Origin: Bombella saccharophila
Lineage (GTDB): Bacteria; Pseudomonadota; Alphaproteobacteria; Acetobacterales; Acetobacteraceae
Length of the DNA: 64,000 nucleotides
Reading direction: 5' to 3'
NCBI RefSeq assembly: GCF_026385475.1
Contig: NZ_JANIDW010000005.1
Coordinates: forward strand, 1-64,000
Part shown: positions 43,193 through 52,447 of the stretch, piece by piece
How the letters are laid out: each line of letters begins with the position of its first letter
Position numbering within the stretch: the first letter of the stretch is position 1
Program-made: the position numbers and the translations under genes
Notes under the pieces: model-generated
The model's database searches: none
What the model saw: only the letters and a program-made list of their open reading frames with translations
What the model was told of the DNA's origin: nothing

Positions 43193-43274
43193 GACAGGTT
43201 CCCGCATTGCACTGACAAGAAGATGGCTCAATCCTATAGCCGTCCTACCCTTAATGAGCAAGCCGCTTGTCATT

Positions 43275-43820
43275 TTATCCATGATGTGACCGCCTCTCTA
43301 CCAAGAAAGAATCAAGCAGCCACAGCCCAACACCACACACAATGGCCGAATCTGCAATATTAAAAACATACCAAGACCATTGCCCAATGTGGAAATGGAG
43401 AAAATCCACCACAGCCCCGTAACGTAGGCGGTCAATCACATTCCCAATCGCCCCGCCAATAATCCCACCACAGGCAACACTTACCAACCGGCGGCGCGAA
43501 CGTGCCAGCACACATAACAGCCCCAGTACAGCTAAAGCCGAAATGATGATAAACACCCATCGCCCATGCCCCCCAAACATGCCGAAGGTCACAGCGTGGT
43601 TCCACACCATCGTGAAATTAAGCCAGGGGAAGATCACAACACTCCGTTTTGCAGGGAGGTCTAACCCCTGTAAAATCCATGCCTTACTGATTTGATCCAC
43701 CAATAAGACGAGCAAAGCGACCACCACCCCAACACGCCGCCAACGCGGCGTAGGTTGAGACGTCACAGGCGAGGAAGCCTTCGCCTCACTCTGAGGTTCC
43801 GGCCCGGTTGGGGACATCAT
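43275..43820 (-). CDS. lspA: Signal peptidase II LspA
   Basis: Cleaves lipoprotein signal peptides after diacylglyceryl transfer. 181 aa with four membrane segments. The two catalytic aspartates are in NVIDRLRYGAVVDFL and FNIADSAI. The N-terminal extension (about 1-27) is proline-rich, longer than in E. coli. The ATG at 43820 overlaps the ileS TGA by four bases. The DUF3035 product downstream and several other lipoproteins in this window are its clients. Confidence 0.97.
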   Translation of the reverse strand: MMSPTGPEPQSEAKASSPVTSQPTPRWRRVGVVVALLVLLVDQISKAWILQGLDLPAKRSVVIFPWLNFTMVWNHAVTFGMFGGHGRWVFIIISALAVLGLLCVLARSRRRLVSVACGGIIGGAIGNVIDRLRYGAVVDFLHFHIGQWSWYVFNIADSAIVCGVGLWLLDSFLVERRSHHG

Positions 43821-46786
43821 GCGCTTACCGCCTCCACACAGCGCAAGCAGAGATGCGTATGCTCCTCATTCTGCCCCACATCAGGTAGGACACGCCAACA
43901 GCGCGCGCATTTCTGCCCATCTGCACGGCGCACCTGTACGGGGTCTGCATCACTACCCTCTTGTAGATGCACTTCCGAAGCCAAGCACAGCGTCGCCCAA
44001 TCCACATCCTCCGAAGCCGCTTGCTCCTCCGGCGTGAGAGAGAGGATCACTTGTGCTTCCAGCGAGGAGCCAATAAGCCCTTCCCGCCGTGCAGCCTCTA
44101 ACGCTGTATTCACCCGACGACGTACCTGACGTACCAGCTCCCAATGTTCGATTAAAACCGGGTTATGCCAGCCATCTTCAGGCACGAAGAAACGCTCTGC
44201 ATGTACGCTGCTTTCCGTCCCAAAACGCGCCTGCCATGATTCTTCTGCCGTAAAGACCAAAGCCGGGGCAAGCCATGTCGTTAAAGCACGATGGAGAATA
44301 TCCAGCACGGTGCGTGCTGCACGGCGTTTAGGCGAATCCTTCGGGTCGCAATAGAGGCAATCTTTGCGGATGTCGAAGTAAAAGGCTGAAAGCTCATTAT
44401 TGCAGAAATTATGCAGCAGCGGGTAAACGCCATTCCATTGATGAGTCTGCACCGCTTCTTGAATACGCTGATACAGCTCGTAAAGGCGATGGAGGATATA
44501 TTGCTCCAAAAGCGGCAGGGCCTTACGCGCTTTCTCGGTCGTTTTATACCGTAATGCGCGCGCGGCATCCTCTGGGAACAGCTTATGCAACACCTTATCG
44601 GCTGGGGCAGAAACATCCTCCCACCCAAGCGGGATAGCTTCCTCTGCCTCAAACCCCTCAAGCGCGCCAAGCAACCAACGCAGCGTATTACGCACGCGGC
44701 GATACAGCTCGCCTTGTTGTTTGAGAATCTCCTTACTGATGCGGAGGTCCTCATTTGTATCGGAGTTCAACACCCATAGGCGCAATACATCCGCCCCTAG
44801 GGTCTCTGTAACATCCTTTGGCCCGATTGTATTGCCGAGGGATTTGGACATTTTCCGCCCTTGGCCATCCAGCACAAAGCCATTGGTCACAACCGCCTTA
44901 TAGGAGGCCTCACCTTCTGCCCCAACACTCTCCAACAAAGAGGATTGGAACCAACCGCGATGCTGGTCTGACCCCTCCAAATACAAATCAGCAGGGTAAT
45001 TCACCCCTTCCTGATGCAGAACAAAGCGATGGCTGCATCCACTCTCAAACCAGACATCGACAATATCAAAGACTTGGTCATAATCGTCCGGGTTGCGGCC
45101 TTCACCAAGATAAATGGCAGGGTCCGTATCGTACCATGCATCTGCCCCACGCTCTTGGAAGCTTTGCACCACGCGGGCCATGACCTCCGCATCACGCAGC
45201 ACCTCACCGGTGCGCTTCTCCACAAATACGGCAATCGGCACGCCCCAAGAGCGTTGGCGAGAAATACACCAATCGGGCCGTTGCTCAATCATGCTGGTTA
45301 AGCGGCGGCGCGCGCTTGCAGGAACGAAGGTAATATCCTCCAACGCATTAAGAGCTTTCTCCCGCAGGCCGGGGCCGCCCTCATCACCCTCACGCGGCTC
45401 CATCGCGATGAACCATTGCGGCGTTGCCCGGAAAATCACCGGCTTTTTAGACCGCCAAGAATGAGGGTAAGAGTGGATAATCTCTGCCTGGGCCATCAAG
45501 CCACAAGCGGGCCGACCTGCCTTCTGCGCGGCCTCGCGTACCTCGGTCAACAAGCTGCATACAGGCTGCGTAGCCTTAAAGACATGCACACCACCAAGTT
45601 CTGGCATCCAATCCACATAGGTGCCGTTATCGCGGACCTCCTCCGTGACCTCCACCCCATGAGCGCGACAGAGCATAAAGTCATCATGACCATGGGCCGG
45701 GGCCATATGAACCAACCCCGTACCGGCATCAGTCGTGACAAACTCTCCCAGCAAGAGCGGCACGTCATAATCAAACCCACGCCCCCGCAAAGGGTGCGCA
45801 AACACAGCCCCCTCTAGGGCTTGGCCGGGCAAGCTATGCAGCACATTATAGGCGTTAAGGCCCGCTTCCTCCGCAAAAGCTGTAAGACGATCCTCAGCGA
45901 TGAGCAGCTTGGCCCCCACAGGCACGAGGCTGCCCTCCTTCACGCTAGTAACCTGAATGACGCTATAGAGAATCTCCGGCCCTGCCGCGAGGGCACGATT
46001 GACGGGGATGGTCCAAGGCGTTGTCGTCCAGATAACTGCGGAGACACCCTCTAGCTTATGGCCCTCTGTCGGGTCCTTCACATTCGGGAAAGCCACAAAA
46101 AGCGTTGTGGAGGTGATATCGTGATACTCGACCTCCGCTTCGGCAAGGGCTGTCTTTTCTACAGGGCTCCACATTACAGGGCGTAACCCACGATAAAGCC
46201 GCCCATTGAGCAAAAACTTGCCAATTTCTTCTACAATCTGGGCCTCGGAGGAGAAATCCATCGTCACATAGCGATGATCCCACTCTGCCTGAATGCCTAA
46301 CCGCTTAAAATCCTCCCGCTGGGCCTCGACCCATTTTGCCGCATACTCACGACATTCCGCACGGAATTGGAGGACAGGCACAGCGTCCTTATCCTTGCCT
46401 TTTTTGCGATATTCTTCCTCAACTTTCCATTCAATCGGCAGGCCGTGGCAATCCCACCCCGGCATATAGCGGACCTCCGCCCCATCCATCCGATGCGCCC
46501 GGTTGATGACATCCTTCATCACCTTATTAAGCGCATGGCCAATATGGATATGCCCATTCGCATAAGGCGGGCCATCATGAAGGGTGAAGATACGCTCCGC
46601 CTTACGTCCTGCCTCGCGAATCTGCTCATCTAGCCCTGTCTCGGCCCATTGCGCCAAAATCTCCGGCTCCCGCTTAGGGAGGTTCCCCCGCATAGGAAAA
46701 GAGGTTTTGGGGAGGAACACCGTACCGCGATAACGGTCTTGTTGTTCACGAAAGAGGGTATCGGTCTTTTCGACAGACTCAGACAT
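43817..46786 (-). CDS. ileS: Isoleucyl-tRNA synthetase IleS
   Basis: Class I aminoacyl-tRNA synthetase of 989 aa. The HIGH motif is in PPYANGHIHIGHAL (about 75), the editing CP1 domain includes WTTTPWTIPVNRALA, and KMSKS is in DGQGRKMSKSLGN. A C-terminal zinc knuckle has CARCWRVLPDVG then HLCLRC. It is of the IleS1 bacterial type. ribF precedes it by 67 nt and lspA overlaps its end, the common bacterial ribF-ileS-lspA unit. Confidence 0.98.
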   Translation of the reverse strand: MSESVEKTDTLFREQQDRYRGTVFLPKTSFPMRGNLPKREPEILAQWAETGLDEQIREAGRKAERIFTLHDGPPYANGHIHIGHALNKVMKDVINRAHRMDGAEVRYMPGWDCHGLPIEWKVEEEYRKKGKDKDAVPVLQFRAECREYAAKWVEAQREDFKRLGIQAEWDHRYVTMDFSSEAQIVEEIGKFLLNGRLYRGLRPVMWSPVEKTALAEAEVEYHDITSTTLFVAFPNVKDPTEGHKLEGVSAVIWTTTPWTIPVNRALAAGPEILYSVIQVTSVKEGSLVPVGAKLLIAEDRLTAFAEEAGLNAYNVLHSLPGQALEGAVFAHPLRGRGFDYDVPLLLGEFVTTDAGTGLVHMAPAHGHDDFMLCRAHGVEVTEEVRDNGTYVDWMPELGGVHVFKATQPVCSLLTEVREAAQKAGRPACGLMAQAEIIHSYPHSWRSKKPVIFRATPQWFIAMEPREGDEGGPGLREKALNALEDITFVPASARRRLTSMIEQRPDWCISRQRSWGVPIAVFVEKRTGEVLRDAEVMARVVQSFQERGADAWYDTDPAIYLGEGRNPDDYDQVFDIVDVWFESGCSHRFVLHQEGVNYPADLYLEGSDQHRGWFQSSLLESVGAEGEASYKAVVTNGFVLDGQGRKMSKSLGNTIGPKDVTETLGADVLRLWVLNSDTNEDLRISKEILKQQGELYRRVRNTLRWLLGALEGFEAEEAIPLGWEDVSAPADKVLHKLFPEDAARALRYKTTEKARKALPLLEQYILHRLYELYQRIQEAVQTHQWNGVYPLLHNFCNNELSAFYFDIRKDCLYCDPKDSPKRRAARTVLDILHRALTTWLAPALVFTAEESWQARFGTESSVHAERFFVPEDGWHNPVLIEHWELVRQVRRRVNTALEAARREGLIGSSLEAQVILSLTPEEQAASEDVDWATLCLASEVHLQEGSDADPVQVRRADGQKCARCWRVLPDVGQNEEHTHLCLRCVEAVSA

Positions 46787-46853
46787 GGAATAAGCGCGCC
46801 TGCTTAATAGCTAAGAAAATACCCCTATTTATGGAGAGATGCGGCCTCTTTGG

Positions 46854-47783
46854 TCAAGCCCTTGCGGCAAGAACCTCCCGCGCTTGGGCGGCATCAAGAG
46901 CGATTTGCCTTTTGAGGTCATCCAAAGAGGCAAAGCGTTTCTCTTCTCGCAAAAGAGCAAAAAGCTCTACTTTTAATATCTGGCCGTATAGGTCCCCATC
47001 AAAATCAAAAAGATGCGCCTCTAGGCGACTTTCCTGCCCATCATCAATCGTTGGGCGGCGGCCAATATTCGCCACACCTGGGAAAACGCGCCCACCAGGA
47101 AGATGCACCTGCACCGCATAAACACCCCGTGCAGGCTCAATATGATCGCCTAACGCAATATTAGCTGTTGGGAAGCCCAGCGTCCGTCCACGCTGGTCCC
47201 CTTTAACAACTTCCCCCGTAATGGCCCAATTACGCCCTAACAATTCTGCCGCTTTCTCTGGATAACCCTCTTGCAACAAACGACGAATACGACTGGAAGA
47301 AATTGGCCCCGCTGCATCAGCCAGAGGGGGAACGATACTCACACCAACGCCATGAGCCACCAACAACCGCTCCAACAATACCACATCGCCTTCTCGCCTA
47401 TGGCCAAAAGCGAAGTCTGCCCCACACGCCACATGAGCCACATGTAGCCCGTCAATCAACACGTCACGGACAAAAGCTTCCGCCCCTAAATGGGAGAACG
47501 CATTATCAAAACGTGCTTGTACAACGCAACTTACCCCTTGCTCTTCTAACGCACGGGCACGTACCTCCGGGCGCATAAGCCTAAAGGAGGGGTCCTGCGG
47601 ACGAAACAAAGAACGCGGGTGTGGCTCAAATGTTAAAACCCCAACCCGATACCCCGGCCGAGCCATCTTCAAACTCTGCATCAGATGGACATGGCCACGA
47701 TGCACGCCATCAAAGTTACCCAGAGCAACCGCGGCTCGCCAGCAGGAGCGCGGCACAGCTCGCCAGTTTTTGCAGAAGATCAT
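46854..47783 (-). CDS. ribF: Bifunctional riboflavin kinase/FAD synthetase RibF
   Basis: Makes FMN then FAD from riboflavin, needed here by ThyX, Dld and the GMC dehydrogenase. 309 aa. The N-terminal FAD-synthetase nucleotidyltransferase has VALGNFDGVHRGH and later ISSSRIRRLLQEG. The C-terminal riboflavin kinase domain (about 183-305) has KGDQRGRTLGFPTANIAL and VFPGVANIGRRPTID. The ATG start is 32 nt after tatA on the same strand. Confidence 0.97.
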   Translation of the reverse strand: MIFCKNWRAVPRSCWRAAVALGNFDGVHRGHVHLMQSLKMARPGYRVGVLTFEPHPRSLFRPQDPSFRLMRPEVRARALEEQGVSCVVQARFDNAFSHLGAEAFVRDVLIDGLHVAHVACGADFAFGHRREGDVVLLERLLVAHGVGVSIVPPLADAAGPISSSRIRRLLQEGYPEKAAELLGRNWAITGEVVKGDQRGRTLGFPTANIALGDHIEPARGVYAVQVHLPGGRVFPGVANIGRRPTIDDGQESRLEAHLFDFDGDLYGQILKVELFALLREEKRFASLDDLKRQIALDAAQAREVLAARA

Positions 47784-47815
47784 AAAGGCTTTACCGAAGT
47801 ATCAAATACCGCTTT

Positions 47816-48112
47816 TCAGCGTGGATGATGGGACTCATCATCAGCCATACGCACATCAACTTGTTGAGATGACTGATCTTGATGAGGGGCGTTCTGTTGG
47901 CCTGATTGAGAGGCCTGCGGCGGGGGGGATAAACGTTGGTCACCCTGTTGAGAGGCAGACCCCTCTTTATCATCCTCCGCCATACCTTTCTTGAAGGATT
48001 TGATCCCTTTCGCAAAGTCCCCCATCAAGCTGCTAATCTTGCCCCCACCGCCGAACAAGACAAGTACAATGACGGCAAGGATCACCCAATGAATCGGACT
48101 CATGCTACCCAT
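47816..48112 (-). CDS. tatA: Twin-arginine translocase subunit TatA
   Basis: 98 aa: short N-terminus, one membrane segment ([17 protein letters not shown]), the [20 protein letters not shown] amphipathic helix, and a Q/S/P-rich cytosolic tail. TatA forms the size-variable pore for folded exports. The dehydrogenase small subunit at 56414 has a Tat-type signal and is a likely client. AGGGAG lies eight bases before ATG 48112. TatB and TatC are not in this window. Confidence 0.93.
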   Translation of the reverse strand: MGSMSPIHWVILAVIVLVLFGGGGKISSLMGDFAKGIKSFKKGMAEDDKEGSASQQGDQRLSPPPQASQSGQQNAPHQDQSSQQVDVRMADDESHHPR

Positions 48113-48215
48113 AGGATCTACTCCCTAATAAGGTTAATGCTTTATTACTGTGGCAGGGGTGATAGAATTGTGCAACCCCTCCCCGTTATTTGCACCATAA
48201 TGGTGTAACTACATC

Positions 48216-48692
48216 CTAACGCATCGGCAAAATAAAGCCATAGGTTGCATAAACACGCCGCCCCATTCGCCCGGAGGGGGCCCACCATACGCGCACATGC
48301 GACCAATCCCCCCGTACAGAGACATCCTCTACCAACGCATGACGCTCTATCCGCCCGCCAACCCAGTTGGCATGGTCAACCTCAATTTGCCGCTGCGTGC
48401 GGATACGCCGCACGACAGAGACATGCCCATCCGGGATGCGTGAACTCGCTTTAAAGACTAACACACTCCCCACAACCGGCTTATGACTGCGCGGATAATG
48501 ACCACGAGCCTCCCACCACCAATCTGCCGCCCGACCACGCAATTTGATTGCACTCACCTGCCGTGCATAAGGCGCGCATTGCACCGGGCCATGATAAGAG
48601 CCTACTGAAGAGTTGCTACAGGCCCCAAGGGCGAGACATAACGACACGGCAAAAAGAGCCATAGCCCGCCATGTTATCCCACGCATCACCAT
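48216..48692 (-). CDS. CHAP-domain lipoprotein (peptidoglycan amidase-like)
   Basis: 158 aa. A signal peptide ends in the lipobox LALGAC, and a CHAP domain fills the mature part. The catalytic Cys is in QCAPYARQ, the His in DGHVSVV, and a HANW motif supplies the third polar residue. CHAP enzymes cleave peptidoglycan as amidases or endopeptidases; the substrate here is unknown. GGGGAG lies four bases before ATG 48692. It lies between recX (26 nt) and tatA (103 nt). Confidence 0.8.
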   Translation of the reverse strand: MVMRGITWRAMALFAVSLCLALGACSNSSVGSYHGPVQCAPYARQVSAIKLRGRAADWWWEARGHYPRSHKPVVGSVLVFKASSRIPDGHVSVVRRIRTQRQIEVDHANWVGGRIERHALVEDVSVRGDWSHVRVWWAPSGRMGRRVYATYGFILPMR

Positions 48693-48718
48693 GATACTCC
48701 CCCTCCCTCAAGGCCGGT

Positions 48719-49324
48719 TTATAAAGACCGAAACGCAATAATCATATCCTCAGCCTCCTCGCGCTCCATCGTCAAAGCGGCTTCGGCAATATCATGTGAA
48801 AATCCATTACGTGCAAAAATGGCTAGGAGTTTAAGCCGTTCCTTCTCCGGCCTATCAGGCCGTCGAAACGGCCCAATAGCACGCTTACGGGCCAAAATAA
48901 GAGCCGCTGTTAATTCTGCCTGGCGGGCCTGCTCATCCCCCACCTCACCAAGGCTCTCATCCATTGCCTGTTGTGCGGTTTCACCATCGACGCCTTTCGC
49001 ATGAAGATGAGCATGCACAGCCCGGCGTGACCGACCCGACCGCGCCAGATAACGCGCTTTTGAACGCGAAAATACGGCATCATCCACCGCGCCTAGCCGT
49101 TGCATATCTTCTATAATCTGCTCAATCCACGGTTGGCAGTCTTGCTCCTTTATAGCGACATCTTCAGCGAACATACCGGCCCGTAAAGCCCGCATGCCCC
49201 AGCGTTTTACACGCCGTTGCAACATCTGCCGCAAACTTTGCCGCGTGGTGGCAAAGCGGGCCAGATGTACCAAAGCCGCCTCGCGTAGTTTTTGATAGTC
49301 CGGTGCTGGTGGAAGGTCAGACAT
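48719..49324 (-). CDS. recX: Regulatory protein RecX
   Basis: 201 aa with the all-helical triple-repeat RecX fold: ALVHLARFATTRQSLRQMLQRRV, DAVFSRSKARYLARSGRSRRAV and later FARNGFSHDIAEAALTM. RecX binds RecA and limits its filament activity. It is longer than E. coli RecX (166 aa) and has an extra basic segment near 145-165. recA is not adjacent. It is divergent from the hydrolase gene. Confidence 0.85.
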   Translation of the reverse strand: MSDLPPAPDYQKLREAALVHLARFATTRQSLRQMLQRRVKRWGMRALRAGMFAEDVAIKEQDCQPWIEQIIEDMQRLGAVDDAVFSRSKARYLARSGRSRRAVHAHLHAKGVDGETAQQAMDESLGEVGDEQARQAELTAALILARKRAIGPFRRPDRPEKERLKLLAIFARNGFSHDIAEAALTMEREEAEDMIIAFRSL

Positions 49325-49417
49325 GCTTTCAACCTATAGCCTGTCTTGCTCTTGGCGTCCAAACTCTTCATCTCTGAAAGACCGAGTTTGCTTCCATTCT
49401 CACCATTAAGGCCGCCC

Positions 49418-51097
49418 ATGCCACGACATTCTCACACCTCCCAGCTTGAGCGTATAAAAACAGCCATTACGACCATTCAGCACCGTTATCCCGGTCCGGG
49501 TGGGGCCGTGGCGGTCCTCCATGAAGGGAAGGTTATTGCGTGCCAGACATGGGGCTATGCGTCACTTGAACGCCGAATCCCTTTCACCCCAACAAGTTTG
49601 TTTCGTATTTGCTCCATCACCAAACAATTTACCTGCGCGACTATGCTCGCCCGTTATAACGACCCCGAAATCCTCGCCCCTTATATTCGTAAACGCCTCC
49701 CCCATCTCCTCTCTGACCCACCAAGCATTGCCCAGTTAGCCCATAATCAATCGGGCTTGCGCGATTATTGGGCTGTAGCGATGCTCCATGGTGCAGCGAT
49801 TGAAGGGCATTTCAGCCCTGCCGATTCTGAGAGAGTGATAGCGGGGACGCGCTCGCTCCATTTTATACCGGGGACATCCTATTCCTACGTAAATCAGAAC
49901 TTCCGCCTCATTTCCGAAGCGATGGAGGAAGAAAGCGGGCTGAGCTTTGCCTCATTGCTCCAAGAGCATATCTTTAAGCCTGTAGGCATGGACCATGCCA
50001 TCCTCTCCGCCGAGACAACCGCCCTCCCAGACGGGACAACCGGTTATGAAGGCACAAAGGAGGGAGGCTATTGGCCTGCCCGTAATCATATTTATTGGAC
50101 AGGTGATGCCGGGATGGCAGCCTCTCTTGAAGATATGATCGCATGGGAGCGGTTTATCGACCAACAGCGTGATGACCCTCAAGGCCTCTATAACCGTCTC
50201 TGCCCTATTGTACAGTTTGATAACGGCCATAAGGCCCCCTATAGCTACGGCCTCCAGCATGGTAAAATCGCGGGCTACGACATCACCTCACACGGGGGAG
50301 CCTTACGCGGTTGGCGGTCTAATCGGCTGCATTGTGCTAAGCTGCGTTTATCCGTGGTTGTGCTTTTCAATCATATGGCCCCAGCCCAACAGGCCGCGGC
50401 GGATCTGGCTCATGCCTTCTTAGGTGACGAAACCGCTAAACCCACCCCCAGCCCTGCACGCTCCTGCCCTACATCCCCCCATATGTTAGAAGGCCTCTGG
50501 CTAGATGAGGAAACAGGGCTCTCCGCCCGCATCAGCGCAGCAGAACCGGGGAAATTGCAGCTCCGCTACCTTATGCTGCCGGAAACACTGGATATGATTG
50601 ACCCTCACCTTGCAGAGAACGGGTCTGTCACGCTGCGGCATATCCACGATAAAACCATGCATACAACGCCGCCTAATAGAGCGGAAGGCGCGCATATCCT
50701 TATGGTTCGCCCGGGGGAAAATCGTCACGCCCTCCTCCGCCCCTACCCCACAACGCCTCAACCCTCCCTAGAGGACCTCACCGGCCTTTATGACTGTGAG
50801 GAGCTTGATAACGCCCGCATTACCATTACAAACCAAGGGGGCTTATTATATGGAGGTTTCTCTGGCTTTTTAGGCACTGGACGGATGGAACGGCTAGAGC
50901 ATTTAGGCCCGGATTTATGGGTTCTCCCCTGCCCGCGCGCTTTGGACCATACCGCCCCCGGTGATTGGACACTCCATTTTGAACGCCGCCAGGGAACAAT
51001 CCATCAACTCCGCATTAGCTGTTGGCTAGCCCGGAACCTGATTTATCAACGCGTTCCTAAAAGTGAGGCAGACAGCGCAGCGAGAACACATACTTAA
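49418..51097 (+). CDS. D-aminopeptidase-like serine hydrolase (class C beta-lactamase fold)
   Basis: 559 aa. The catalytic domain (about 1-330) has SxxK as S66-I-T-K69, a YVN motif in SYSYVNQNF and HGG in SHGGALRG. Two beta-barrel domains follow (about 360-440 and 460-545; GLWLDEETGLSARIS resembles domain B of Ochrobactrum D-aminopeptidase). Such enzymes release N-terminal D-residues from peptides; related ones act as esterases or penicillin-binding proteins. The ATG at 49418 has AAGG six bases upstream. There is no signal peptide, so it is probably cytosolic. A terminator follows. Confidence 0.8.
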   Translation: MPRHSHTSQLERIKTAITTIQHRYPGPGGAVAVLHEGKVIACQTWGYASLERRIPFTPTSLFRICSITKQFTCATMLARYNDPEILAPYIRKRLPHLLSDPPSIAQLAHNQSGLRDYWAVAMLHGAAIEGHFSPADSERVIAGTRSLHFIPGTSYSYVNQNFRLISEAMEEESGLSFASLLQEHIFKPVGMDHAILSAETTALPDGTTGYEGTKEGGYWPARNHIYWTGDAGMAASLEDMIAWERFIDQQRDDPQGLYNRLCPIVQFDNGHKAPYSYGLQHGKIAGYDITSHGGALRGWRSNRLHCAKLRLSVVVLFNHMAPAQQAAADLAHAFLGDETAKPTPSPARSCPTSPHMLEGLWLDEETGLSARISAAEPGKLQLRYLMLPETLDMIDPHLAENGSVTLRHIHDKTMHTTPPNRAEGAHILMVRPGENRHALLRPYPTTPQPSLEDLTGLYDCEELDNARITITNQGGLLYGGFSGFLGTGRMERLEHLGPDLWVLPCPRALDHTAPGDWTLHFERRQGTIHQLRISCWLARNLIYQRVPKSEADSAARTHT

Positions 51098-51163
51098 AGA
51101 CCCGTTTTCCCACCTATAGGAATTGACGACGGCTCTTTCTCCACGCAGTATAGCAGCATAGCC

Positions 51164-51196
51164 CCCCTGATCTGCTCCTTCAGACAGGGGTGTTTT
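51164..51196 (+). terminator. Terminator or leader hairpin between the hydrolase gene and argD
   Basis: CCCCTG (51164-51169) and CAGGGG (51185-51190) pair. Inside, TCTG/CAGA extends the stem after one bulged A, and TGTTTT follows. A second small hairpin (CCGTT-GGATG-AACGG, near 51197-51213) comes directly after. Either it ends the hydrolase transcript or it is part of the argD leader. Confidence 0.55.
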
Positions 51197-51258
51197 CCGT
51201 TGGATGAACGGAGAATACGCTATGTGGTGTTATATCTAAGTCGGGGAACGCGTCCATC

Positions 51259-52434
51259 ATGATCGCCTCCATCATGCCGAATTATAAACGCTTCGACCTT
51301 GCTTTTGAGCATGGCGAAGGCCTCTGGCTTACAAGCACAAATGGACGACGTTATCTTGATTTCGGCGCGGGGATTGCCGTCTCCTCCCTCGGCCATAGCC
51401 ACCCTGCCCTTGTCGAAGCGATTACCGCACAAGCAAAGAAGCTCATCCATGTCTCCAACCTCTATCAGGTGCCGCAAGCAAAAGCCTTAGCGGACCTGCT
51501 CGTAGCCCATAGCTTTGCGGATTCCGTCCTCTTTTGTAACTCTGGGGCGGAAGCGAATGAGGGGCTGATCAAGCTTATCCGCCGGGCGCAATATAAAAAC
51601 GGCCATCCTGAACGCACGCGGATTATCTGCTTTCATCACGCCTTCCATGGTCGGACATTAGCGACCATCTCCGCCACGGGAAATCCCGCTTATTTGGAAG
51701 GTTTCGGCTCCCCCGTAGAAGGGTTTGACCATGTCCCCTTTAACGATATTGAGGCCGTTCGCGCAGCGATCACAGACAAGACCGCTGGCATCCTCATAGA
51801 GCCTGTCCAAGGGGAAAGTGGCATCCGTGCTGCAGAGCCTGCGTTCTTACGCGCTTTACGTGCTCTTTGTGATGAAAAAGGGCTGTATTTAGGGATTGAT
51901 GAGGTCCAAAGTGGGATGGGCCGCACCGGTACATTCTTTGCTTTTGAACATGCTGGCATTACGCCAGATGTCGTCTCCTCCGCCAAAGGGATTGGCGGGG
52001 GCTTCCCCCTTGGGGCTGTTTTAGCCCGTGCAGATTTAGCCCAGCATCTCACCCCCGGCACGCATGGCACAACCTATGGGGGGAACCCTCTGGCCTGTGC
52101 AGCGGGCTTTGCTGTCGTCAGCGAAATCCTCCGCCCCGGCTTCCTAGAGCATGTCCGCACAACAGGCGCAGCTTTTGGGAAAATGCTCGAGGCTTGTGTT
52201 ACAGACCATCCCTCCATTTTTGAGGAAGTACGCGGCATTGGGCTGATGCGGGGTTTGCGGTGCCGCATCCCTGTAGGGGAGGTGCTTGAGGCTGTTATGG
52301 CAGAAGGGCTCCTCGCCATCGGGGCGGGCGATAATGTATTGCGCCTCGTCCCCCCCCTCATCGCCACAGAAGCAGATTGCGCGGAGGCTTGCACCCGCAT
52401 CGGGCGTGCAGCTCACGCCCTAAGCAACCAATAA
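51259..52434 (+). CDS. argD: Acetylornithine/succinyldiaminopimelate aminotransferase ArgD
   Basis: PLP class III aminotransferase for arginine, and often lysine, synthesis. 391 aa; GAGIAVSSLGHSHPALVEAI and VSNLYQVPQ near the start, FCNSGAEANEGLIKL near 95, and PLP lysine in VSSAKGIGGGFPLGAVL. argF follows after 13 nt, the usual argD-argF-hslO order of alphaproteobacteria. ATG 51259 or the in-frame ATG 51274 could be used; neither has a strong ribosome-binding site. Confidence 0.96.
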   Translation: MIASIMPNYKRFDLAFEHGEGLWLTSTNGRRYLDFGAGIAVSSLGHSHPALVEAITAQAKKLIHVSNLYQVPQAKALADLLVAHSFADSVLFCNSGAEANEGLIKLIRRAQYKNGHPERTRIICFHHAFHGRTLATISATGNPAYLEGFGSPVEGFDHVPFNDIEAVRAAITDKTAGILIEPVQGESGIRAAEPAFLRALRALCDEKGLYLGIDEVQSGMGRTGTFFAFEHAGITPDVVSSAKGIGGGFPLGAVLARADLAQHLTPGTHGTTYGGNPLACAAGFAVVSEILRPGFLEHVRTTGAAFGKMLEACVTDHPSIFEEVRGIGLMRGLRCRIPVGEVLEAVMAEGLLAIGAGDNVLRLVPPLIATEADCAEACTRIGRAAHALSNQ

Positions 52435-52447
52435 GGAGAGCAGTAGC

